From Scylla paramamosain (lineage: Eukaryota; Arthropoda; Malacostraca; Decapoda; Portunidae), in NCBI RefSeq assembly GCF_035594125.1, contig NC_087190.1, positions 9,441,604 through 9,505,603 on the forward strand: a stretch of 64,000 nt of DNA, given 5' to 3'. Under the pieces are notes generated by a model that saw only the letters and a program-made list of their open reading frames with translations, was not told where the DNA came from and searched no databases. A program made the position numbers and the translations under genes. Positions 45,035 to 56,614 of this stretch are shown here, piece after piece; position 1 is the first letter of the stretch, and every line of letters starts with the position of its first letter.

Positions 45035-46890
45035 AGAGGCAGGAGGGAGGAGGAGGCAGTAGGCACCTGCCAAAACAATAGTTACTCCCAGTGAGGTCTG
45101 AAGCATTGGATCAGTGGGTGCTGTGAACCTATCATTAAACCTAGCTGTGACCTCATTGAACATTTCCCTTTGTGTCTCACAACACAAGGAGACAGTCACA
45201 GTCTGCTCTCTAAAGACAACTCTCTTTCTTCGCACAAAACTACAAGCACATAATTGTGCACACACCTTTCACTCAAAATTCAAAATTATCATTGCGACTC
45301 CTACACCAGCCTCAGAGTCCCCATCTGGGGAAGGGACCACAAATGTCCCAAGATTGGACTGCTCTTCTAATATCAACCCTAAGTGTCTTTTTCTTCATTA
45401 ACTTCTGGAACATTCGTGGTCCTAGATCTAATTTTCAATCTGTAGAACACCACCTCTCCTCTACTAAATCTCATCTTTTCCTCACTGAAACACAGGTGTC
45501 TGAGGCAAAAGACAGTAGCCCCTTTTCTGTTCCCTCCCACTTTCTCTATCCTCATTTTCAATCCGAAGCTGGATGTTGCATCTATTTGTGCAGCAATTTA
45601 ACCTGCTCTCATGCCCACACTCTTGAATCTTCCAAGTTTTCCACCATTTGGCTACAACTACAGAGTCACCCTCAAACAAAATTTTGTCTGTGCTGCATAC
45701 CTCTCAACTCCTCTGACTATAAGAAATTCTTTGACTACTTAACTTCCAAAGTGGAGCACATTCTGACTTTCTTCCCTTTTGCAGAGACCTCCATTCTTTT
45801 AGACTTCACCACCAGCTTTGGCTTTCCTCTCCTTTCACTGACCATCCTGGTGGACTAGCCTTTAATTTTGCTATCCTCTACGACCAAGAGCAATTGGTGC
45901 AACACCCTACTCACCTTCCTGATCATCTTGGAGATAGGTCCAACATTCTTAACTTTTTTCCTAACCTCTAATCATTCTGCTTATGCTGTTACCCTCTCTT
46001 ACCCTTTAGGTTCCTCTGATCACAATCTCTTACCTGTATCTTGTCCTGTTGATCCAATCCCTCCTCAGGATCCCCCTAAGTGGAAGTGACTGACATTTTG
46101 CCTCTGCTAGTTGGGGAGAGCTGAGGAGGTATTTTGGTGATTTTCTTTGGAATGACTGCTGCTTCCATGTCAGAGACCCATCTCTGTGTGCCAAGGGCAT
46201 AACAGAGGTGATAGTGTCTGGTATGGAGGCATACATTCCTCACTCTTTTTCTCAACTTAAACCTTCCAAACCTTGGTTTAACACTGCCTGTTCTTATGCT
46301 ATATATGATAGAGAGGTGCCTCACAGATGGTACTTGAGCCTTCTATCACCAGAATCTCATGCACTTTATATTCCTGGCAGGAACCATGCCAAGTCTGTTC
46401 TCTAACTAGCCAAAAATTACATCAGATCTTTTAAGATTTAACTCCCCTCGTGACTTCTGGAATCTAGCCAAAAATATCTCCTATAACTTTGCTTCTTCTT
46501 CTTTCCCTCTTTTATTTCAACCAGATGGCACCATTGCCATCTTATTTATCTCTGAAGCTGAACTCTTTGCTCAAACCTTTGCTAAAAAGTACTCATGATT
46601 CATGGCTTGTTCCTCCCTCTCCTCCAACCTTTTGACTACTTCACACTACCAATTGAAATTCTTCATAATGATGTTTTCCATACTCCTGCTGGCCTAAACC
46701 CTCGGAAGGCTTATGGACCTGATGGTGTCCCTCCTATTGTTCTCTGAAACTGCGCCTACATGCTTGCACCTTGCTGAGTCAAACTCTTTCAACTCTGTCC
46801 ATCAACATCTACCTTTTCTTTTTGCTGGAAGTTTGCCTACATTCAGCTTACTCCTAAAAAGGGTGACTTACTCCCAAAATGCAGGTAATC
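45035..46890 (+). mobile_element. Jockey-like LINE copy E, 5' half
   Basis: Copy E shares the leader with copy A (GTGTCTCACAACACAAG and GCAGTAGGCACCTGCC) and then the endonuclease, linker and the start of the RT. It ends in CTAAAAAGGGTGACTTACTC, well before the YADD box, so it is 3' truncated, which is unusual for a LINE and implies later deletion. Confidence 0.88.
45256..46890 (+). pseudogene. Copy E endonuclease and linker
   Basis: The frame 45256-45858 has FWNIRGPRSNFQSVEHHLSS, then LFLTETQVSEAKDSSPFSVP with the catalytic Glu, then ESSKFSTIWLQLQSHPQTKF. The endonuclease continues in other frames ([20 protein letters not shown] near 46017-46080), and the linker appears as [20 protein letters not shown] at 46208-46405 and [11 protein letters not shown] near 46700. 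Frameshifts are frequent. Confidence 0.86.
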
Positions 46891-47234
46891 ATAACATTTA
46901 GACATCTTGCTGCTGGGAAAAGCTACAGGAAAAATGCAATTGTGCAGTAGTGATGGCGTTGGGGGTCATTGAGAGAGCCACAATTGGTTAGGGACTACTC
47001 CTGAGTGCCAAAAACTGTTTGTTTACATCGAGGCTTCTCACTGGGATCACATTTACCTTATTTCAAAGATTGAATTACTCTTACACTCTCTGTCTCTCCT
47101 CCAAATATATAAAAATGAAATAAATATTTATAAAAACTATAAATTAGTAATAAACAACAGCTTTTGCTGTGTTTTAATATTTGATATCAAGTAACTCTGT
47201 TTGAGTACTGACCTATGGTACCACAACTAAAGTA
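46891..47234. other. Nothing recognised
   Basis: AT-rich sequence between the end of copy E and the first transposon-end-like motif, without open frames of note. Confidence 0.5.
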
Positions 47235-47311
47235 ATAATGACCTCAAAATTTTGTTTGAAAACTGATTTGTTTGAAAAGGGAGGCATTCGGTAACTGAGG
47301 TTCTACTGTAT
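47235..47311 (-). mobile_element. Tigger/pogo-like terminal sequence 1
   Basis: Read on the minus strand it starts TACAGTAGAACCTCAGTTAC followed by CGAATGCC. Ends of the form CAGTAGAACCTC...CGAA are typical of pogo/Tigger-group mariner elements, with TA targets. No transposase is nearby. Confidence 0.5.
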
Positions 47312-47484
47312 ATCAATAAAAATAGTACATTCCACCTTTCATATGCCTAACGTCTTCTGCAGAATGGTATTTATGAAGTAATAACAGATCCATTGCACCC
47401 TGGAGTTGAATAGAACATAGAGTTGAAAATTAAAGGCCAGTATCAAAAAGGTAATGAATATTCAGTTAAGGAATTAATATCAGT

Positions 47485-47721
<237 letters not shown>

Positions 47722-48144
47722 CAACCACAGTTCCCAGCCCCTTCACAAAGCTGCCACACCTGGACTAGCTTCTTCCTTGTCACCTCCTACATGACTGGAT
47801 GCAGGGCTTAATATGGATTACAAGGTCCACTCTTGACTCATGCACCCTTCTTAACAACAGTCATAACGCCAGGTCAAGCTAATTGAGGTCACCAGTCTGT
47901 TTTACCCACCTACAGACAAGGGAAATACTCTGACAGCAATTAGTTCCCACAACTGTGAGAGGATCAACAACCACATCTAGGGAGAAACAATTTTAACAAG
48001 CAATAACACATATGTGGCCAAGGTACAAAACCTCATTGGACAATCGTCCTCATAATAAATCCTCCCACTGTCCAACATCATGTTATATCTTCAAGCCAAG
48101 TAGTATCGTTTACTGCCTCCTGGACAGCAGGCCTTGTTATCACC

Positions 48145-48218
48145 TGAGAAGGGAGTAGAGTTCACTACACAGCTATATACTTGAGAAGGGAGTAGAGTTC
48201 ACTACACAGCTATATACT
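48145..48218. repeat. 37-bp tandem duplication
   Basis: Two exact head-to-tail copies of a unit starting TGAGAAGGGAGTAGAGTTC. Confidence 0.93.
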
Positions 48219-48331
48219 TAAGTCCTCTGCAGCTGAACAGCATCAGCCAACAGTAACATTTAACACAACTAGCTCACTGACAAGGGAAACAACTATAGAA
48301 CACACAAGAGGGTAATTCATCGCTACTCAGG

Positions 48332-48333
<2 letters not shown>

Positions 48334-48365
<32 letters not shown>
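48334..48365. repeat. (CA)n microsatellite
   Basis: About 16 CA units. Confidence 0.95.
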
Positions 48366-48366
<1 letters not shown>

Positions 48367-48962
48367 CCAAGGAGTCACTTCCCTGGGTATGGTGTTATGT
48401 GCAACTACACTCCCTGGCAGGCTACTAAGGAGACTCCTGTACTATGTAAGTAGGCCTGGGCATATGGCTGGTAATGACTCACTTATACCCTTAAAGCAAC
48501 TGACCCAACTAACTAATCCCACCTCAGTCTCTGTAAGATATTATTGCCTGTCTCAATACATCTGCTCCATCTAAGCACTGGGTAGTGACTGAGCATGGGA
48601 AAATGTGCCAAACACACTCCCCCTCTGCATTATTGGGATGGGGGATGACAACATACATAACATACATACATACAACCACCAGCTTCCTGATCTGCTTCCC
48701 CACATTGGCTTATGTGAATAAGACATTTCACTTTTGAAAATTCTAATGATTACACTAGGGGGGCTAGATGAATACTGATTACTTCATTGTCAAGAGCAAC
48801 TCTACTAAATATTGGGTGAGACATAGGTTGAATGGACAATAAGAAGTAAAGAAATTTATGTAAAAAAATATGAGTGACTAACATAATATAATATACTAGA
48901 AGCTTCAGGCTGGGTAGGCTACATGTCAGGGACACGTCCAAGTCTCATCCCCAGCCTGCCTG

Positions 48963-48963
<1 letters not shown>

Positions 48964-49044
<81 letters not shown>

Positions 49045-49048
49045 TGTG
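48964..49048. repeat. (CT)n-(GT)n compound microsatellite
   Basis: About 31 CT units followed by about 11 GT units, just downstream of the 3' end of a minus-strand LINE. Confidence 0.96.
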
Positions 49049-49320
49049 TATTTACCTAGTTGTGGTTTATGGGAAGGGAGTAATCTCATAGCATCCCATC
49101 TTTATATCTATCTAGTTTGGTCTTAAAAGCACTGACAGTTTCAGCATTTACAATGTCTTCACTAAGTTCATTCCATTTGTTCACACTTCTGTGAGGAAAA
49201 CTATACTTAATGTCTCTTCTACAGTTAATTTTCTTCAACTTCTTATTGTGTCCCCTTGTACCCTCTTAGTCTAAATTTATAAAACCTTCTTTGTCCACAT
49301 TTTCCATACCATTTATCATT

Positions 49321-50430
49321 CTATAGATGTTTATTAAATCTCCTCTCTCTCTCTCTCCTATTTTCAAGGGTAGGAATTTCCAACATTCTTAATCTCTCTT
49401 CATATGTCAATTTACTCAACTCTGGAACCATCTTAGTGATTGGTCTTTGTATTCTTTCTAATTGTATAATATTCCTCTTTGTATGAGGACACCACACCAT
49501 TGCCACATATTCCAATCTTGGTCTTATCATGGAAATCAACAACTTTTTATCATTTCTTTATCCAGATATGAAAATGCCATTCTTACTCTTTTTAACAAAT
49601 TCATCATCTGTGTCTGTCTGGAGTCAAATTTTCGGTAACTGTTACTCCCAAATCCACTTCCTCTTTTGACTTCTTTAACTTCACACCTTCCATCTCATAA
49701 TGATATTGTACTCTTTTCTTACTCTTACCAAACTCCATTACCTTATATTTACTTAAATTGGATTCCATTTGCCAAGATTTACTCTATCTGTTTATCTTAT
49801 TTAAATCATCTTGCAGTACCATAGTCATTTACATTTTCTACCCTTATCATCAGCTTAGCATCAATGGCAAATAAGTTCATATAACTATCTATTTCTTCAT
49901 TTATGTCATTCACCTATCTTACAAACATTATCAGTCCCAACACTAACCCCTGAGGGACATCACTAGTTACTTTCAGCCAAGATGCATTTTGGTCTTATAT
50001 TACAGTTCTCATTTCTCTATCATACAGATAATCCTCCATCCACTCCAGCAGTCTTCCCCCAATTTTTCCATAATTTTTTTTTTATCTTCCATAGCAATCT
50101 TCAGTGTGGTACTTAGTCAAATGCCTTCTTCAAGTCTAAGTAGACACCATCCATCTGTCTTTCTCTTACACAATATCAACTACCTTTGAATAAAAGGACA
50201 ATAAGTTCATGGAGCATGATCTTTTCCTCCTAAATTCTAATTGACAATTTACTAAGACTTTATCTCTTTCCAAGTGTTCCAACCATCTTTCCTTTATTGT
50301 TCTTTCTCATAATTTTCCTACAACATTAGTCAAGGACACTGGTCTATAATTTAGTGGATTTTCCTTATTTCCTCCTTTGTGTATTGGAGTAATATTTGCT
50401 CTCTTCCAATCTTTTGGTATTCTTCCCTAT
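49321..50430 (-). pseudogene. LINE RT core and C-terminus, heavily degraded
   Basis: Only fragments can be read. VTSDVPQGLVLGL lies at about 49935-49975. The catalytic box reads Phe-Ala-Ile-Asp at 49860-49871, so one Asp is lost. The frame 49321-49542 has MLISMIRPRLEYVAMVWCPH and ERIQRPITKMVPELSKLTYE, the C-terminal region, with the frame open there. Confidence 0.78.
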
Positions 50431-50999
50431 GATAGTGATGTCATCAATAGACTATGAATTTTATTAGCTAGTTGTTCTCTACATTCCTTCAATATCCAGT
50501 TTGATACTCCATCTGGACTAGTTACTTTATTCACTTCAAGTTCCTCCATCATCTTAAATATTTCTTCATAACTGACTGGGACTATACTTAGTATATTTCT
50601 AACCAACTTATCCCTTCCAACATCAAACTCCCCTTCCACAGTAAATACCGATCTGAAGCTATTGTTCATAACCTCCACCATATCCTGTGCATCATCATAG
50701 ATTCTTCCTTCAGCTTTCAGTCTTGATACACCTTCCTGCTTCATCTTCCTATTAATATGTCTAAAGAATAGTTTGCGTTCATTTATACACTTATCTATTA
50801 TATCTCTTTCATAATTTCTTCTCTCCATTCTTATTACCTCAATGTACTTCTTTCTAGCATCAATATATTCCTCCCATCTGCTCTCAGTTTTCCTATTCTT
50901 CCATCTATTCCAAGCATTTGATTTACGATTTCTAGCCTTTGCATTTTGTATTGAACCACTCTTTACCCTTTCTACATCTCGCTCCTCTTTCAGGTACAA
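50427..50999 (-). pseudogene. LINE linker and N-terminal RT
   Basis: The 190-codon frame has KNRKTESRWEEYIDARKKYI and RNYERDIIDKCINERKLFFR, the helical linker, then KMMEELEVNKVTSPDGVSNW, the standard N-terminal RT motif (KS.GPD.i). It overlaps the endonuclease frame by about 70 bases in another phase, so a frameshift joins them. Confidence 0.83.
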
Positions 51000-51621
51000 A
51001 TTTCTCCACAGCAGAATTACATATCCTTATAAATTCATCCCATCTTTTCCAAGCATCTTCTACATTTTCAAAGTCTTTCCAGTCCAAGGCAACAAAGTAC
51101 TTTCTTAATTTTTCAAAGCCAGCTTTACTATATTTGAATCTTACCTTATAATTTTCATCAGTGATTACATTTTTTTTTTTTTTATTAAATTCCATCGACG
51201 CATGATTACTTTTACCTAGTGGGCTATCATAGTGTATAGTTTCAATAATTTCCATGTCCTTGGTAAACATTAAATCAAGTCTTGATGGTTTATCTCTTCC
51301 ACTAAATCTGGTATCACAATTAACCCATTGAGTCATGAAGTTTTTCACCGCCCAGTTCAATAGTCTATTACTCCATGAGCTCTCACTTCCAGTAGTTGTC
51401 AGTGTCTCCCAATTTATATCCTTACAGTTAAAATCACCAACAATAACTATATCACTACTTTCCATCACTGTCTTTTCAAGACCTTTTAACACATCTACCA
51501 ACATTTCTTTATGCTCTTCTTTTCGCCAAGCATTGGTTATAGGTGGCACATACACTCCTACATAATTCACTATCCTTCCATTTCCACTTCTAATCTTGTA
51601 GAATTTCAGACCTGTCTTCAC
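50932..51621 (-). pseudogene. LINE endonuclease, most of the domain
   Basis: The 229-codon frame has VNYVGVYVPPITNAWRKEEH, DIVIVGDFNCKDINWETLTT, SRLDLMFTKDMEIIETIHYD and SPLGKSNHASMEFN. The last corresponds to the S-DH motif, here SNH, so the final catalytic Asp reads Asn. The N-terminal part with the catalytic Glu is upstream in another frame around 51640-51760. A run of T at 51640-51659 lies near that break. Confidence 0.85.
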
Positions 51622-51765
51622 TTGTTACCTTCTCCACTTTGACTTTTTTTTTTTTTTTTAGCCTCATTTACCAGCTCCTTTTGCTTCAATCTTTCAGTCT
51701 CATCCATATCCCTGTTTATCCATACATTCTTATATTCTTCATCTCCAGACAACCTTCAAGACCCA

Positions 51766-52473
51766 TTAATTACTTCTGCTTGTAGCTGTGTTGTAAACCT
51801 TATTCTTATGGGTCTCATTTTTCTTCATGTTTCTATGGAACTCTTCCACTTGCTTTACTGTCTGGCTGTCTTCACCTGTTACTTTCTTCAGTAACTTATT
51901 CAACATTTTCTTTTCCTTTTCCACTCTTTGAATTATGCTTACTATTTTCTCTTCCTTTAAACCAAATACAATTACTTGTTCATATTTTTCTATAATGTCT
52001 CTCACTAACTTTTTCTCTTCTTTAATAACATTTACCACTTTTTGTCTCAGGTTTTGTTTCTCATTTTCTTGTTCTGTTATTTTCTTTAGTGATTCTTCAA
52101 ATTTACATTCATTTAACCACTTATTTTGCATCATTTCCACATCCTTCACACTTGTCTTCATTTCCTCATTTCCTTTCTGAACAGCTTCTACTTCTTTTAT
52201 TTGTTTCTTTAAACAGTCATTTTCCACTTTTAACTTCTCATTTTTATCTTCCATCTCCATCACCTTTGCCCTAATAATCACCAACTCCTCACCTGTCTCC
52301 TTCTGGTGTGCCTCCAATGTCTTTATTCTCTCCAATAACTTGTCCAACATTTCTTCCATATATAAAGTTTTTTTTCTACACTGCAATCTATAATTTAGTT
52401 CTCTTTTCTCACCAGTAAAACCTTCAAAGGATACCCATTCTTTTGGGGTGCCGCCCTCCGCCATTTTGTCCAA
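51766..52473 (-). CDS. LINE ORF1, coiled-coil protein
   Basis: A 235-codon open frame starts at 52473 with MDKMAEGGTPKEW. Residues about 35-130 are charged heptad-type sequence (LERIKTLEAHQKETGEELVI, then KNEKLKVENDCLKKQIKEVE), a strong coiled-coil prediction by eye. The second half is Lys/Glu-rich with KYEQVIVFGLKE, resembling the RRM-like VFGL strand of LINE ORF1 proteins. ORF1 proteins trimerise and coat the element RNA. The frame ends in EETHKNKVYNTATSR-like basic sequence at 51766. Identity rests on its place before an endonuclease frame and its form. Confidence 0.7.
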   Translation of the reverse strand: MDKMAEGGTPKEWVSFEGFTGEKRELNYRLQCRKKTLYMEEMLDKLLERIKTLEAHQKETGEELVIIRAKVMEMEDKNEKLKVENDCLKKQIKEVEAVQKGNEEMKTSVKDVEMMQNKWLNECKFEESLKKITEQENEKQNLRQKVVNVIKEEKKLVRDIIEKYEQVIVFGLKEEKIVSIIQRVEKEKKMLNKLLKKVTGEDSQTVKQVEEFHRNMKKNETHKNKVYNTATSRSN

Positions 52474-52490
52474 AGTGTAAAGAAACCAAC

Positions 52491-52912
<422 letters not shown>

Positions 52913-53927
52913 CCTACTCAGCTATTTGTCACGCCAGTGGAAAGAACATTTGATTTAAGGTGGTTTGATATGAGTAGGCTTGAGAGAAAGTTTGAATCAA
53001 CTCAATATATCCAATTTATTTACACTAACAAGAGTTTACTTGCTACGGGGTATTGTAGTAACGTGGTGGTGTACAGTACCTGATTACTGGAGAGACTAAC
53101 AATACGTCACTGTGTTCTGTTATCAGTGAAACAGTGACATTACTTCACTTAGTTTTACAGTTTGTTTAGAGTTTGTGTACACACTCGCAGCACTGAGTTC
53201 AGCAAAGATACACTGGCAGGCTTGCTTGGTAGCACTACTCCTGTTGCACAGCCAGCCATCTCCTAACTGCCTCAGGAAGGTGCTGCTGGCAAAAGCAGTG
53301 GACATAGACATATCATCAGCAACCCATGATCAGTCTGTGTTAGATGGCGACATCTCAACAGATGCAAAACAATGGAAATTTCCACCATGGAAGTTTCCTA
53401 CACTACATGAATAAAAATCCTACCTGTTCCTACCTTACCTATCCTTACCTACATATGAGTACATCGCTCGGTCATCTGCCTTGAGCGCCCTTTCGAGAAA
53501 CAAGTTTAGAGACATGTACCTATCCATGCCATACACTGGTGTCGTGGCCTGTTTCCTGTAGAGAGACTTTGGTCTTAAGGAATTTATACAAAATCCATCT
53601 AAGAAGACATTACAGGGGAATCATTTAAACCAGTCATATGACAAATGCTATGATGAAGGAAAGATAATGAGTATGAGGCTTTAAGTAGGAAAGCAGAGAA
53701 TCATGGACAGCTGACTCTAACTCAGAGAAATTTGCAAAAGATTACTAAGAAATAGAGTTGGTGACATACTTTACAGAGGAAATATTCATTTTCCAGGTAT
53801 AGATTCTTTTGAAAATCTTTGTGTTTCTGAATGAGTAGTCACCTTGCAAGAAGATAAAGAACACAGTTTTGAAAAGTGTTATGGAAAAGTGTCCTGACAC
53901 TGTGGAAGAGTGACAACCCTTCACACA
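52913..53927. other. Nothing recognised
   Basis: No frame gives a known domain. The overlapping frames 53123-53311 (minus) and 53175-53414 (plus) shadow each other and are likely non-coding. Confidence 0.5.
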
Positions 53928-55010
53928 TTACATAGAGACAAACATGGGTTCAGGAAAGAAGTAATGATGACCCATGAAGCTTTTATGAAAGTAAGATGTT
54001 GGTGCTAAATGAGAATCAGGCCACAGAGACAAACTCCTTGAAGCAACTTTATGTATCAGTGATAGCTCCCACACGTTGATTTTGTTAATGGTACAAAGAC
54101 AAAAAATGAAGCCAGACCAGAATAAAGGCCCACTTGTTCTGTTTTGCAATCAAAAAGACCGTAAGGATTCCTGACAGAGTATTGGAGACCATCAGTGTCT
54201 TCAAGAATGAGTGACCATGGGAACTTTAAAGTCAGGATAGTAGTATTTACCATAAAAGGAAACGGTTCAATGTGATAAGCATTGTAGGCCCTGTGTGACT
54301 GAAAAGGAACATGGACCACAATTGCATCTGAAATGACCATGGAACTAAGGAGTGAGTGGGTAGTAATGAAGGACATTTGCTCTAGTAAATATAGGTAGAA
54401 GGGAGAAATTACCTTTTCATAAGTGAATACATGAAATAAATCCTTAACAGGCAAAAGCAAAAAAAGTAACTCTACTACGGGAAGCATCTACCACATTCCT
54501 GAGAATTAATTCATTAGTATGCATGATGGAGGTAACAAAGGTTTTCAAAGCAGAAAATAATAAGGAAACTTTGTGAAAAGCATACTGCTCGTGTAACCTA
54601 GCAAAAGCTTCACTAGTGAAAGTTTGAAATTGGTTAGTGTAATTAAGCAAGGTATGTACGTTATGATTTAAGCATTCAATATTTTTGCAATTTAATTGAA
54701 CCATCTTATTTGTTGACATAGCTGCTACAACCAGTTCAGTTTAACGATTCTGTGAATCATTTACATCGCTATCTAAGCCAATTCCAAAAAGCATGTGAAA
54801 TAGTTGTCCAGTTCCATCTACCAGCCCTCTCTTGGAGCGTTGAGCAGACATAAGGGTCTCATAATTATTCAGAGCATCCAAAACAGTATCTTTTACAAAC
54901 TTAAGTCTGTCCCCAAGTAAAAGTTTGAGACTGTTAGAGTATTGGCTATTAGGGTGTTCGTTTCCCAAGTCATTTGTGGAGACTACCAGTAGATCTACTA
55001 ATTCTGACAA
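53928..55010 (-). pseudogene. Envelope-like glycoprotein remnant
   Basis: Three minus-strand segments (55010-54741, 54719-54444 and, after frame changes, 54487-54056 and 54149-53928) read as one long protein relic. The first has a basic cleavage-type site, QRSKRGLVDG, followed by a Gly/Phe-rich stretch ending in FHMLFGIGLD. This arrangement, a furin-like site then a fusion-peptide-like segment, is typical of Env proteins of insect errantiviruses and related baculovirus F proteins. Later segments have helical and Cys/aromatic-rich character; the last contains KSTCGSYH. One in-frame stop and at least two frame changes break it. Identity is inferred from position after integrase and from these features. 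Confidence 0.6.
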
Positions 55011-55269
55011 TTTTTGGGAGGTACTTCAGTCAAGTCAATGTGTGGATATCTAACCCATAAGTAGTCTTCCACCAAGGATGCATGGCCAATAAAGGCAGTA
55101 AGAGCTCCTGGTCTGAGGTGGTCTGGGTCTCTGGCTCGAAGAGAGGGGAAGATGAAGAGAAGGAGTAGGACAAACATCTCTCAAACATGCAAAAAGGAAT
55201 ATTTTAGAAAGTTGGTTAGTACAGTTTCATAGATTGTAGTTATGAGTATGTATAGGAGAATCAAGACAC

Positions 55270-55808
55270 AAAGCTCGTGCAAGGCAAGTACCTTTGGCTA
55301 AGCTCACATTCACCTTACTGTTGGTCTGTTTAAGTCTGTCATCATGCACCACTTCAAAACTTCAAATTTACACGTCAAAAATTCAAATTCACGTCAAAAA
55401 CTTCAAATTTACTGCCATGGAGCCATTTAAGTACTAGATGAGGGCCTTCAAATTTAGGAGATAATTTAGGGGACGTGGATCATTACTGACTCACCTGGAT
55501 GTAGCTCTACTTTTTTCACCTCCCTATGGATGTCGAGAAAACTTGAAAATGAGCTTTCTCATAATCATCCGCATTATACGCAGGAGACTGAGTTTGTTGA
55601 GATCATACAGGAGCCTCAACTCTTGCCAAACACAATATAATGGGGAGTATGTCCTGTTGACTCACAAATGCTGCCATTTATACAGGAGGCAACATGTGGT
55701 AAACAGTCTTCTCAGGTGTTTAATAAATTTCCTACCTCTGGTTACAGCACCTCCAGGATTTTTCTGTTGGAACGTTCTACTAATCCATTGCTCACAGGGA
55801 GGTGAGGT
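55270..55808 (-). pseudogene. Integrase C-terminal part of the env-bearing element
   Basis: The minus strand reads PHLPVSNGLVERSNRKILEV just beside the AT array (55740-55810). This is the core segment with the catalytic Glu. Further on, in other frames, ESTGHTPHYIVFGK and VVHDDRLKQTN match the post-core and the C-terminal end of Gypsy integrases (the latter like V..DRLK). Several stops and frame changes occur, and everything N-terminal to the Glu motif is missing, cut off at the AT array. Confidence 0.78.
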
Positions 55809-55809
55809 G

Positions 55810-55884
<75 letters not shown>
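55809..55884. repeat. (AT)n microsatellite between integrase and LINE scrap
   Basis: About 37 AT units directly between integrase sequence and LINE copy F. Confidence 0.97.
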
Positions 55885-55887
<3 letters not shown>

Positions 55888-56165
55888 GCCGTAGTTTGGA
55901 AATCAAAGCTTTGTGCCAGACTCTATCAAAAGCTTTTGATATGTCCAAGGCAACAGCAAAAGTTTCACCAAAATCTCTAAAAGAGAATGACCAAGACTCA
56001 GTAAGGAAAGCCAGAAGATCACCAGTAGAGCGGCCTTGACGGAACCCATATTGACAATCAGCACACAAAGACGGGTCTCTGACATGGAATCAGTAGTCAT
56101 TCTAAGGAAAATCAGCAAAACATCTCCTCAGGTCCCCCCAACTAGCAGAGGCAAAACGTCAGAGG
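55885..56165 (-). mobile_element. Jockey-like LINE copy F, rearranged scrap
   Basis: The minus strand has CQYGFRQGRSTGDLLAFLTE and [20 protein letters not shown] (RT), truncated at the AT array. Upstream at about 56057 it jumps to sequence matching the older linker region ([15 protein letters not shown], CTCAGGTCCCCCCAACTAGC at 56118-56144), skipping about 900 bp present in copy D. Confidence 0.88.
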
Positions 56166-56169
56166 CACT

Positions 56170-56341
56170 CGTCTGAGTACAGGTAGCAACTAGGGAAGCA
56201 CGAATCGCCTCTCCAGCTGGTTCAGCAATTCTCACCTGCAATTTTGTTCTCTTGATGTTTAACCTGGTTTGGTCCAGATGGGGTGCATGGCTTTCCCCAA
56301 CTGGGTACCTCCTGAAGTGTCACTAGTCTGCACCCTTTGTT
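56170..56341 (-). pseudogene. Gag continuation left of the solo LTR
   Basis: The minus strand after the solo LTR continues with RLVTLQEVPSWGKPCTPSGP in one frame. Because the solo LTR duplicates 5 bp of its target, this was contiguous with Gag at 56615 before insertion. It may be the Gag-protease junction; no DTG motif is seen. Confidence 0.45.
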
Positions 56342-56346
56342 GCAAG
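56342..56346. repeat. Target duplication, left of solo LTR
   Basis: GCAAG, repeated at 56615-56619. Confidence 0.82.
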
Positions 56347-56614
56347 TGTGGGACGACTTGCTCGTCGTGTAGGTGCCCATGTGCCATCTACGTCGTGGGG
56401 AAGGCAATGGACACACCGAAGTAAAGTAGGTCCTTTATTCTATGCTAGGAAGAAAGTACAGGCCGGGTTGCGAGGGGACGCTGCTGTCCCGAGGCAAGCC
56501 GTGAGAGCACTGAGGTGCGATGCGCGGGAACTAAGGTGCCAACTCGGCTTTATTGTATAACATTGTAAACGCATCGCTGCCTCTCACAAGTACTGTATGA
56601 AATACTATCCTACA
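56347..56614 (-). repeat. Solo LTR inserted in Gag
   Basis: The 268-bp segment has TG...CA ends (TGTGGGACGAC... to ...CTATCCTACA on plus) and lies between two GCAAG copies. Two AATAAAG motifs on the minus strand suggest minus orientation, where it begins TGTAGGATAG, like the Gypsy 2 LTR. It is GC-rich, unlike its neighbours. No internal retroelement sequence accompanies it, so it is most simply a solo LTR. Confidence 0.78.

Larger units (their letters stand above)
47722..48960. other. Gene-free stretch with small repeats
   Basis: No protein domain seen. It contains a 37-bp tandem duplication at 48145-48218, a (CA)n run at 48334-48365 and short ACATAC repeats near 48652-48674. Confidence 0.6.
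49060..52490 (-). mobile_element. CR1-like LINE with coiled-coil ORF1
   Basis: Minus-strand order is ORF1 (52473-51766), endonuclease (51621-50932), linker and start of RT (50999-50427), degraded RT (50430-49550) and C-terminal region (49542-49321). The 3' end is near 49060 next to a CT/GT array. This is close to full length. ORF1, endonuclease and linker are open over hundreds of codons, whereas the RT is riddled with stops. Confidence 0.85.

Noticed and set aside
48964..49048. CRISPR-like or satellite array among the many simple repeats
   Set aside because: All arrays here are mono- to trinucleotide microsatellites without spacers, and the genome is eukaryotic.
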